NCBI GenBank assembly: GCA_017958895.1
Contig: JAGDBT010000138.1
Coordinates: 1 to 8,730, forward strand
Source: Alphaproteobacteria bacterium
Lineage (GTDB): Bacteria; Pseudomonadota; Alphaproteobacteria; RF32; CAG-239
DNA length: 8,730 nt
Reading direction: 5' to 3'
Part shown: positions 1 through 4,226 of the stretch, piece by piece
How the letters are laid out: the number at the start of each line of letters is the position of its first letter
Position numbering within the stretch: position 1 is the first letter of the stretch
The notes under the pieces: model-generated
The model's database searches: none
Told to the model about the DNA's origin: nothing
What the model saw: the letters and a program-made list of their open reading frames with translations, nothing else
Position numbers and translations under genes: made by a program

Positions 1-1
1 G

Positions 2-16
2 TGTCACGATTTGACA
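2..16 (+). promoter_or_regulatory. Copy A of a TGyCA-N5-TGACA motif
   Basis: The bases read TGTCA CGATT TGACA, a perfect inverted repeat with 5-bp arms. Three similar sites lie at 43-59, 327-343 and 2082-2098. It lies at the window edge, so the gene it might control would be further left. It is a candidate operator for the WYL regulator at 400-1350 by inference only. The TTGACA inside it could also be a -35 element by chance. Confidence 0.4.
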
Positions 17-42
17 TCAATATGTATGAAAATGTTAAAACT

Positions 43-59
43 ATTGACAGAATATGACA
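43..59 (-). promoter_or_regulatory. Copy B of the TGyCA-N5-TGACA motif
   Basis: On the minus strand this reads TGTCA TATTC TGTCA AT. It shares the central TATTC with the copy at 327-343 and differs from the palindrome at one arm base. It sits 26 bp from copy A, so the two could form a double site for a gene to the left of the window. Confidence 0.4.
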
Positions 60-75
60 TTGATTTAAAACGTTC

Positions 76-109
76 GAATAAAAAGAAAACATTTCGGCTG
101 GGCGCCAAC
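76..109 (-). terminator. Probable terminator of the candidate small RNA
   Basis: On the minus strand TTGGC and GCCGA (positions 108-104 and 98-94) can pair around a 5-nt loop with one G-U pair. A T-rich run (GTTTTCTTTTTATT) follows at positions 90-77. The stem is short but the tail is good, and it lies at the right distance from the promoter at 279-307. Confidence 0.45.
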
Positions 110-118
110 AAACGTCGT

Positions 119-272
119 TACAAGATAATCTTGTCGGCAGGAAGCGACTCTCTAACCTACAAAATATTTTCTTTTTAAGCTTATAAGCTATAAGGGCTGC
201 CACCCCAAGCATCTGAAATGTGCCCTTGGTCAGAGTCAAACGAGGAATGCTCTCTTCTCTGAACGTCAAGCT
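119..272 (-). ncRNA. Candidate structured small RNA (6S-like architecture)
   Basis: Seen: a near-consensus promoter predicts a start near 272 and no reading frame follows. The predicted RNA folds back on itself. Positions 270-254 pair with 130-144 (CTTG/CAAG, CG/CG, CAG/CTG, GAAG/CTTC, 13 pairs with small interruptions). Next, GACTCT (237-232) pairs with AGAGTC (151-146), and AAGGGC (227-222) with GCCCTT (197-192). The 5' side keeps about 16 unpaired bases between the two outer helices. A long rod with one internal bubble, starting at the transcript 5' end, is the general shape of 6S RNA. I cannot match conserved 6S bases with certainty, so the name is not assigned. The 3' end is uncertain: processing near 119-130, or termination near 80. 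Confidence 0.5.
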
Positions 273-278
273 ATTGTA

Positions 279-307
279 AATATACTACGTTATAAAATCC
301 TTGTCAA
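279..307 (-). promoter_or_regulatory. Strong sigma70-type promoter for the small RNA
   Basis: On the minus strand TTGACA (307-302) is followed after exactly 17 bases by TATATT (284-279). The expected start is near 272, two bases before the first helix of the candidate RNA. It is the best promoter in the left third of the window, and no coding frame follows it. Confidence 0.7.
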
Positions 308-326
308 CTCACTATTTTGCTTGTAT

Positions 327-343
327 TGCCATATTCTGACATC
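327..343 (+). promoter_or_regulatory. Copy C of the TGyCA-N5-TGACA motif, regulator promoter
   Basis: Reads TGCCA TATTC TGACA TC. It lies between the divergent promoters of the small RNA and the WYL regulator, 31 bases upstream of the regulator's TATAAT. Its place and orientation match the copy upstream of the 84-residue gene pair, which suggests shared control or autoregulation. This is inference from position. Confidence 0.5.
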
Positions 344-370
344 TTCTTTACCATTTATAAACGCCGGTGA

Positions 371-378
371 TATATAAT
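371..378 (+). promoter_or_regulatory. -10 element of the WYL regulator gene
   Basis: A TATAAT hexamer at 373-378 predicts a transcript start near 385, about 15 bases before the ATG at 400. No good -35 lies at 16-18 bp (the bases there read roughly ACCATT). This fits a promoter that needs an activator or is weak. The element overlaps the upstream GTG at 367, which argues against that codon as the start. Confidence 0.5.
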
Positions 379-399
379 GTTAAAAAATGGGGGTTTGAT

Positions 400-1350
400 A
401 TGTTTTACCAAAAAACGCAGAAGTTGTTAGAAATGTCGCTGTGGATGCAAAATGCCGAAAATGGCGTTTCCATTGCCGATATAATGCAGAAATTCAAGGT
501 TTCCAAGCGCACCGCTATCCGTATGAAAGATATGGTGAAGGAGCAGTTTCCGCAGATTAAAGAGATTAATGGCGCCCACAACACCAAACGTTGGTATATT
601 CCGCAGGGCTCACTCGGACAATATGTCGGCTTTTCGCTTGCGGAAATAAATGCGTTGCAAAATGCTATTAAGCTCATGAAGACCAAAATGCCGGAAGATA
701 TTGCGGCAATTGAAACGGTTATGCATAAAATCAAGGCATCTATGAGCAGCGAGGCACTCAACCGGATTGAACCGGATGCCGAGGCATTGCTTGAAGCCGA
801 GGGTTATGCTTTGCGCCCGGGGCCGAAAATCAAAATTGACGACAAGTTTATGCAAAAGCTGCGTAATGCCGTGATTGCCTGCAAAATCATCAAAATCAAG
901 TATCAGTCCAAGACCAAAAATGAATGGCGCACGGTGCATCCGTATGGTTTTCTTTACGGCAACAAGCATTACTTGATTGCCTGGCATACCAAACGCAAGA
1001 AAATGTGCAGTTTTGACTTGAACAACATTGAAGATATTCAAGTGCTGGACGAGTATTTCGTGCGGGATGAAAACTTCTCTCTGCAAAAGTTCTCCGAGCA
1101 ATCTTTCGGGGTATATCAGGAAGAGCCGTTTGACGTGGAATGGCTGTTTGATGCGGAAGTTGCGCCGGAAGCCGCAAAATACATCTTCCACCCGACGCAA
1201 GAGATGATTTCTAATCCGGACGGCACGCTGACGGTTAAGTTCCACGCCGGCGGCGCACGAGAAATGGATTGGCACCTTTATACTTGGGGCAAGCACGTCA
1301 AAGTAATCAAACCGAAAGACTTCAACAAGCGCAAAGTGTGGAAAGATTAG
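400..1350 (+). CDS. WYL-domain transcriptional regulator (HTH-WYL-WCX)
   Basis: A 316-residue DNA-binding regulator. Residues about 5-50 form a DeoR/HTH_11-type helix-turn-helix (VSIADIMQKFKVSKRTAIRM). Residues about 150-220 are the WYL domain, with the diagnostic stretch HPYGFLYGNKHYLIAWHTK; here the name-giving W-Y-L triad reads H-Y-L. Residues about 240-316 match the C-terminal WCX extension. WYL domains sense ligands, often nucleotides or nucleic acid, and these regulators control DNA-damage, phage-defence or metabolic genes; the ligand here is unknown. I chose ATG 400 because GGGGG lies 6 bases upstream and the TATAAT covers the alternative GTG at 367. The gene is divergent from the small RNA and convergent with the 84-residue gene pair, 13 bp away. 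Family assignment is firm; targets are inferred. Confidence 0.88.
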   Translation: MFYQKTQKLLEMSLWMQNAENGVSIADIMQKFKVSKRTAIRMKDMVKEQFPQIKEINGAHNTKRWYIPQGSLGQYVGFSLAEINALQNAIKLMKTKMPEDIAAIETVMHKIKASMSSEALNRIEPDAEALLEAEGYALRPGPKIKIDDKFMQKLRNAVIACKIIKIKYQSKTKNEWRTVHPYGFLYGNKHYLIAWHTKRKKMCSFDLNNIEDIQVLDEYFVRDENFSLQKFSEQSFGVYQEEPFDVEWLFDAEVAPEAAKYIFHPTQEMISNPDGTLTVKFHAGGAREMDWHLYTWGKHVKVIKPKDFNKRKVWKD

Positions 1351-1369
1351 TATCCCCTAAAAGCTAATC
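1345..1369. other. Inverted repeat spanning two convergent stop codons
   Basis: GATTAG (1345-1350) and CTAATC (1364-1369) are perfect inverted repeats around a 13-base spacer. They contain the stop codons of the WYL gene and of the facing 84-residue gene. No T-run follows on either strand, so it is at best a weak bidirectional terminator. Confidence 0.3.
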
Positions 1370-1618
1370 GTCATAATACCCTGTTTCTTGACGGCGTTTT
1401 TCTAAATCCTCTTCAAACTTTATAAAATCCATAGCTTGCTTTTCAGTTATTTTTATCGTTTCACCAAAGTCATAGTTATCTGAGCTTGAATCCATTGCGG
1501 CTGCAGGATTATACGGAGTTTCAGTCCACACGCCATTGCCATCATAGCGCTCTGTTATGCCATCAGCCACTCTAAAAACAACACCGTCGTCATAATACTC
1601 ATATTTCTTTTCGGTCAT
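1364..1618 (-). CDS. Acidic 84-residue protein, tandem paralogue 1
   Basis: I do not recognise this family. It has 84 residues, is soluble and acidic (about 21 D/E against 10 K/R), and has no signal peptide, membrane segment or cysteine. The start ATG at 1618 follows AAGGAGGT closely. The N-terminal KYEYYDDGVVFRV and C-terminal MDFIKFEEDLEKRRQE stretches align with KYDYYEDIAYYRV and SDMIKFEFPEDLETLQDE of the upstream gene. Both proteins are exactly 84 residues, so they are paralogues by tandem duplication. It lies 33 bp downstream of its partner and is probably co-transcribed with it. It ends with a tyrosine/aspartate tail (GYYDD). Function unknown; a small binding or inhibitor protein is conceivable but unsupported. 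Confidence 0.72.
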   Translation of the reverse strand: MTEKKYEYYDDGVVFRVADGITERYDGNGVWTETPYNPAAAMDSSSDNYDFGETIKITEKQAMDFIKFEEDLEKRRQETGYYDD

Positions 1619-1620
1619 TT

Positions 1621-1638
1621 TTACCTCCTTGTGTTTCA
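1621..1638 (-). promoter_or_regulatory. Duplicated ribosome-binding region, paralogue 1
   Basis: The minus strand reads ACACAAGGAGGTAAAA just before ATG. The same bases precede paralogue 2 at 1909-1924, and the identity runs through the start codon and the next two bases. This fixes both starts and supports a duplication that included the ribosome-binding site. Confidence 0.7.
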
Positions 1639-1651
1639 GTTTAATTATATC

Positions 1652-1906
1652 TCACTCAACTAATTCAAATTTAACGTCGGATATAAATTCATCTTGTAGC
1701 GTTTCTAAATCTTCCGGAAATTCAAATTTTATCATATCACTTCCGTATTCATGATAGCGCTTTTCTATATCTTCTTCCGTCGGCTTCCACTCTGTTTCAT
1801 CGTCAAAGATATATTCGGCTTTATGTGTTCTTTTATTAACACGATAATACGCTATATCCTCGTAATAGTCATATTTTGCCGGTTCAATTTTCAATATCGT
1901 AGTCAT
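1652..1906 (-). CDS. Acidic 84-residue protein, tandem paralogue 2
   Basis: Unrecognised family. The protein begins MTTILKIEPAKYDYYEDIAYYRV and is 84 residues long, very acidic (about 24 D/E against 11 K/R) and rich in tyrosine. It has no cysteine, signal peptide or membrane segment. The frame stays open upstream to a TTG at 1981, but ATG 1906 is preferred: it has an ideal AAGGAGGT and gives the same length as its paralogue at 1364-1618. It is the first gene of a two-gene unit behind a promoter at 2036-2064, with a leader of about 120 bases. The regulator-linked motif at 2082-2098 lies further upstream. DNA and protein identity to the paralogue is modest apart from the ribosome-binding region, so the duplication is old or diversifying. 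Confidence 0.75.
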   Translation of the reverse strand: MTTILKIEPAKYDYYEDIAYYRVNKRTHKAEYIFDDETEWKPTEEDIEKRYHEYGSDMIKFEFPEDLETLQDEFISDVKFELVE

Positions 1907-1908
1907 TT

Positions 1909-1924
1909 TTACCTCCTTGTGTTG
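1909..1924 (-). promoter_or_regulatory. Duplicated ribosome-binding region, paralogue 2
   Basis: On the minus strand ACACAAGGAGGTAAAA sits directly before ATG 1906. It is the same as the site before the neighbouring paralogue and decides the start against the upstream TTG in the same frame. Confidence 0.7.
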
Positions 1925-1928
1925 CAAT

Positions 1929-1985
1929 TTAGTTTTGTTTATCAACTCCTCCCCAAAGCGATTGATGCCTGATTTGTTCAATCAT
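1929..1985 (-). CDS. Possible 18-residue leader peptide
   Basis: An ATG at 1985 with AAGGAAA 7 bases upstream opens a short frame, MIEQIRHQSLWGGVDKQN, ending in TAA 22 bases before the ATG of the 84-residue gene. It lies wholly inside the predicted leader of that unit. The start region can fold (TGCC with GGCA, GATTGA with TCAATC). It could be a translated leader that tunes expression, or a chance frame. No run of a single regulatory amino acid is seen, so classic attenuation is not indicated. Confidence 0.3.
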   Translation of the reverse strand: MIEQIRHQSLWGGVDKQN

Positions 1986-2035
1986 GGCAGTTTCCTTTTT
2001 TGTATTGTGGGGAAATAAATCTCTTAACTAACTAT

Positions 2036-2064
2036 ATCATACACTATTTTTCCCTATGGCTCAA
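2036..2064 (-). promoter_or_regulatory. Promoter of the 84-residue gene pair
   Basis: On the minus strand TTGAGC (2064-2059) and TATGAT (2041-2036) are separated by 17 bases, predicting a start near 2029 and a leader of about 120 bases. The -35 is imperfect at the last two bases, which leaves room for activation from the motif at 2082-2098. Confidence 0.55.
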
Positions 2065-2081
2065 GTGTATAATTGTTTAGT

Positions 2082-2098
2082 ATTGTCAAATTATGGCA
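2082..2098 (-). promoter_or_regulatory. Copy D of the TGyCA-N5-TGACA motif
   Basis: On the minus strand this reads TGCCA TAATT TGACA AT, closest to the copy in the WYL regulator promoter and in the same orientation to its gene. Its end is 42 bases from the -10 element, against 31 for the regulator. The difference of 11 is about one helical turn. A shared binding protein is inferred, not shown. Confidence 0.5.
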
Positions 2099-2107
2099 TT
2101 GTTACAT

Positions 2108-2139
2108 AAAACAAAAACCGCCACGAAACTGTGGCGGTT
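2108..2139 (-). terminator. Strong intrinsic terminator of the dfx operon
   Basis: AACCGCCAC (2116-2124) and GTGGCGGTT (2131-2139) form a perfect 9-bp stem with a 6-base loop. On the minus strand the stem runs straight into TTTGTTTT. It lies 27 bases past the last stop codon of the three-gene operon and insulates it from the 84-residue pair. The plus-strand side also carries a T-run (2144-2149), so it may act in both directions. Confidence 0.85.
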
Positions 2140-2165
2140 CATATTTTTTGACCTATTTATCTTTG

Positions 2166-2513
2166 TTATTTCAGTTTTATAGAATCTACATCAATTTTTG
2201 TAGGCTCGTTTCTGTCTTTATCCACTTCACCGATGATTTCCACCGTGTTTTCCGGAGTTACTTTTACCCCGCCCCACTCTTCATCATCAATTTCAACCAT
2301 TACCTCGTCTGTGGCATCCTTAAAAATGTATTTTTCATCGCCTAAGCTTTTGATAATCTTGCCATCCAAAACAACTCTCGTCTCATCGTTCATTTTTAAG
2401 GCCTCTTGCACGGTCGTCGGACCGTTCGGAGCCGCTCCCGGACCTTCAAATTGAGCTTTCGCCATATTAACCGAGGCAATTATTGCCACCAATGTCAAAA
2501 ATATTTTTTTCAT
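2166..2513 (-). CDS. Periplasmic YgiW/YdeI-type OB-fold stress protein
   Basis: A 115-residue protein with a signal peptide (MKKIFLTLVAIIASVNMAKA, cleavage likely before QF). A bacterial OB-fold (BOF) domain follows at about residues 34-115. The conserved pattern is clear: TTVQEAL, DGKIIKSLGDEKYIFKDAT, then VEIDDEEWGGVKVTP and VEIIGEVDKD. YgiW and YdeI of enteric bacteria are periplasmic proteins tied to peroxide, metal and peptide stress tolerance. The exact ligand is unknown. I chose ATG 2513 because AAGGAGA lies a few bases upstream and the signal peptide starts there; an in-frame start 8 codons earlier lacks this. It is the last gene of the operon, 30 bp after dfx. Confidence 0.85.
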   Translation of the reverse strand: MKKIFLTLVAIIASVNMAKAQFEGPGAAPNGPTTVQEALKMNDETRVVLDGKIIKSLGDEKYIFKDATDEVMVEIDDEEWGGVKVTPENTVEIIGEVDKDRNEPTKIDVDSIKLK

Positions 2514-2543
2514 ATTACGTCTCCTTAAATTAATCAAAAATAA

Positions 2544-2918
2544 TTATAAAATTGCACTCCACAAACCGTGCAAATTGCAATGTTCGTAGGCTTTTATAAT
2601 TTCATCGTCTTCGGCAATATAAAATGTTGCCTCCGGTTTATCGCCCGGCTTTAATATATGGCGCTGGTTGCCGGCTTTGGTCTCTAAGGCAATCCATTCA
2701 ATATAATGCGCCTCTATCATCGGATGTTCAACACTGCCGATTACCACATGAACTTTTCCGCCCTCACGGGTAATCACCGGAACATGCTTTTCATGTGAGG
2801 CATCCACCGTATTTTCCTTAACCAAAGACATTTCTTCACCGCAACAAATTACCGGCACACCGGACTTTTTGGTGAAAGCAATCATATTGCCGCAATGTCT
2901 GCATTGATAAAATTCCAT
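2544..2918 (-). CDS. dfx: Desulfoferrodoxin (superoxide reductase)
   Basis: Cytoplasmic non-haem iron enzyme that reduces superoxide to hydrogen peroxide without making oxygen, typical of anaerobes and microaerophiles. At 124 residues it has both domains. The N-terminal desulforedoxin centre has C6, C9, C25 and C26. The superoxide reductase centre has H45, H65, H71 and H117 plus C114, with the catalytic EKH glutamate and lysine at 43-45. All expected ligands are present, so it should be an active two-iron (class I) form. ATG 2918 follows AAGGAG by 8 bases. It lies 15 bp after the acidic secreted protein gene and 30 bp before the YgiW-like gene, in one operon. The electron donor, usually rubredoxin, is not in the window. 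Confidence 0.95.
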   Translation of the reverse strand: MEFYQCRHCGNMIAFTKKSGVPVICCGEEMSLVKENTVDASHEKHVPVITREGGKVHVVIGSVEHPMIEAHYIEWIALETKAGNQRHILKPGDKPEATFYIAEDDEIIKAYEHCNLHGLWSAIL

Positions 2919-2933
2919 ATTTTATACTCCTTG

Positions 2934-3842
2934 TTATTGATGATTTTTAACACAATAGCCGTTCTGTTGCATAAAATACATCAGAGTAATATCTGCCTCA
3001 TGAGTTTCCTGATTGTGGGTTGCCGGCAAAACTCTGGCTTTGCCATAAGCATATTCCCGCTTTTCGCCGTATTTTTCCGCCAATTCTTTGAAATAAGGTT
3101 CCAAACTATCCAAAACTTCGTCGGACAAACTGCAAACAACTCCGTAATCTTCGTTTTTTCCGTCTTTCGTTACCTCGTTGCGCAACTTTATGGTGCAAAC
3201 GCCATCGGCATATTCTGCCGTAAGTCCGCGATTAACCTCGGTTCCGTGACGCAAACTCTTTTCTTCTACTCCGAAATAATTGGTTTTATCCGCACAGGCG
3301 GTTACCGCATACATCAAACCGTCATAAGTATAAACAGGCTGATAGTTATAATGCGCAATATCTTGGTTTTTGAGCAAAACTTTCAGGTCATCAAAACTGT
3401 GAATATTATCCAAAATATTCGCCGGCACGCTTAAATCAAAATCCATATATTTAAGCTGGCAATTTCCTTCTTGAAAACCGATAATTTCCACTTCATTTTC
3501 AGCTTCAACCTCTTTTACGGCTTCACATCTGCGCAGTGCATCCATAAACTTCGGAGAAAATACTTCAATTTCAGGTTCCGGTTCTTCAACCTCTTCCTCA
3601 ATTTCTTCATATTCCTCTTCCTCAGGCTCTTCGATGGCTTTTGGTTCAGCCGCAGGTTTTTGTTGTTGAAGCAAAACATTTGATGCTTCGGTTGTAATCA
3701 CCTGAATTTCCGGAACATCGGGATAATTTATTTCATTTTCAGCTGCTTGCACCGCATCTTCCAATGTGGCATAAACGCCCTGAGCATAAACAGGCAGAGC
3801 AACAAGCATTAAAGATCCCAAATATAAAGTGAATCGTAACAT
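2934..3842 (-). CDS. Secreted acidic six-cysteine protein, unknown function
   Basis: I do not recognise the family. The 302-residue product has a signal peptide (MLRFTLYLGSLMLVALPVYA, cleavage before QG). A linker and a glutamate-rich low-complexity stretch (about 71-92) follow, then a folded part of about 200 residues. Six cysteines (106, 128, 183, 216, 237, 297) suggest disulfides and a periplasmic place. The folded part looks duplicated: FQEGNCQLKY...VPANILDNIHSFDDLKVLL (123-157) resembles YADGVCTIKL...CSLSDEVLDSLEPYFKEL (211-254). ATG 3842 is preferred because GGGAGA lies 5-6 bases upstream and the signal peptide starts there; the frame's earlier ATG at 3914 is upstream of the likely -10 element. 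First gene of the operon with dfx, so a link to oxidative stress is possible. Confidence 0.8.
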   Translation of the reverse strand: MLRFTLYLGSLMLVALPVYAQGVYATLEDAVQAAENEINYPDVPEIQVITTEASNVLLQQQKPAAEPKAIEEPEEEEYEEIEEEVEEPEPEIEVFSPKFMDALRRCEAVKEVEAENEVEIIGFQEGNCQLKYMDFDLSVPANILDNIHSFDDLKVLLKNQDIAHYNYQPVYTYDGLMYAVTACADKTNYFGVEEKSLRHGTEVNRGLTAEYADGVCTIKLRNEVTKDGKNEDYGVVCSLSDEVLDSLEPYFKELAEKYGEKREYAYGKARVLPATHNQETHEADITLMYFMQQNGYCVKNHQ

Positions 3843-3881
3843 ATCTGTCTCCCATAACAATTGTATCGTAACCCTCTGCCT

Positions 3882-3887
3882 ATTATA
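3882..3887 (-). promoter_or_regulatory. -10 element of the acidic protein-dfx operon
   Basis: TATAAT on the minus strand predicts a start near 3876 and a leader of about 34 bases before ATG 3842. The nearest -35-like hexamer, TTGCAA at 3914-3909, is 21 bp away, which is too far for a standard promoter. The element overlaps one arm of the inverted repeat at 3883-3933. Confidence 0.45.
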
Positions 3888-3933
3888 AATAAAACCATTT
3901 TCGTATTTTTGCAATCTATTTTCTTATTTATAA
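3883..3933. repeat. 10-bp inverted repeat around the operon promoter
   Basis: TTATAAATAA at 3883-3892 and its exact complement TTATTTATAA at 3924-3933 are separated by 31 bases. One arm overlaps the -10 element of the operon. This is a candidate operator pair, but the arms are pure A/T and could be chance in AT-rich DNA. Confidence 0.3.
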
Positions 3934-3964
3934 CGAAAAAGGGAAGGAACAATTCCTCCCCTTT
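3932..3964 (-). terminator. Strong intrinsic terminator, minus strand
   Basis: AAAGGG-A-AGGAA (3938-3949) and TTCCT-C-CCCTTT (3953-3964) form an 11-bp stem with one mismatch and a 3-base loop. On the minus strand TTTTTCGTT follows the stem. It ends whatever is transcribed through 3965-4223, either fmt readthrough or a separate small RNA, just upstream of the operon promoter. Confidence 0.7.
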
Positions 3965-4161
3965 CCGCCCGTTCATGACGGTGACCTCCGAAACCACAAA
4001 TATCGTCTGCCTCCGTTCATTACAACGAGCCTGACACGCAGCATACTCGGTAAAATAATTTTGTTTAATTATTTAATCTTTTACGATGCTTGTTTGTGCC
4101 GGTTCACTGCCTGCAACTTAGAATTTAATTGCTTAAAAACATCGTTGCCGTATCGCGAACG
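3965..4161 (-). ncRNA. Candidate second small RNA or structured fmt 3' region
   Basis: No credible gene lies between fmt and the acidic protein gene. On the minus strand a weak promoter (TTGTAA 4194-4189, 16 bp, TATATG 4172-4167) would start near 4161. Folding elements follow: ACGATGTTT against AAGCATCGT, AAATAATT against AATTATTT, and CGAG...CTG against CAG...CTCG. An 11-base direct repeat, CCGTTCAT(G/T)AC on the plus strand, occurs at 3969-3979 and 4013-4023. A strong terminator closes the region. I recognise no RNA family here: no SRP, RNase P or tmRNA signature. It may equally be an untranslated tail of fmt. Confidence 0.35.
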
Positions 4162-4212
4162 ACTCTCATATATATTTGAAAAATGATTTTACAATACTCT
4201 TAAAACTAAAGA

Positions 4213-4226
4213 TGAGGATTTCCTCA
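4213..4226 (-). terminator. Weak hairpin at the fmt stop codon
   Basis: On the minus strand TGAGG AAAT CCTCA makes a 5-bp hairpin that includes the fmt TGA, followed by TCTTTAGTTTTAA. Short stem and broken T-run, so partial termination at best. Confidence 0.3.

Noticed and set aside
120..134. ACAAGATAATCTTGT hairpin as the small-RNA terminator
   Set aside because: A good stem, but no T-run follows on the minus strand and it competes with the outer helix of the RNA. The hairpin at 93-109 with its T-rich tail is better.
119..272. Firm naming as 6S, tmRNA, SRP or RNase P RNA
   Set aside because: No tmRNA T-arm or tag frame, no SRP GGAAGGAAGCAG-type loop and no RNase P GAGGAAAGTCC element is visible. 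The 6S resemblance is architectural only.
367..399. GTG at 367 as start of the WYL gene
   Set aside because: It overlaps the TATAAT at 373-378 and has no ribosome-binding site, while ATG 400 has GGGGG at the right distance.
405..1296. Long open frames antisense to the WYL gene
   Set aside because: They have no ribosome-binding sites, lie wholly within a well-matched family gene, and their predicted proteins have no recognisable domain.
3809..3997. 62-residue minus-strand frame (MVSEVTVMNGRKG...)
   Set aside because: It has GGAGGT before an internal ATG, but it runs through a strong terminator and the promoter of the next operon and overlaps the start of the acidic-protein gene.
3976..4020. 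15-codon frame MNGGRRYLWFRRSPS
   Set aside because: Very short, no ribosome-binding site, and embedded in the structured stretch; better explained by the repeated ATGAACGG within that stretch.
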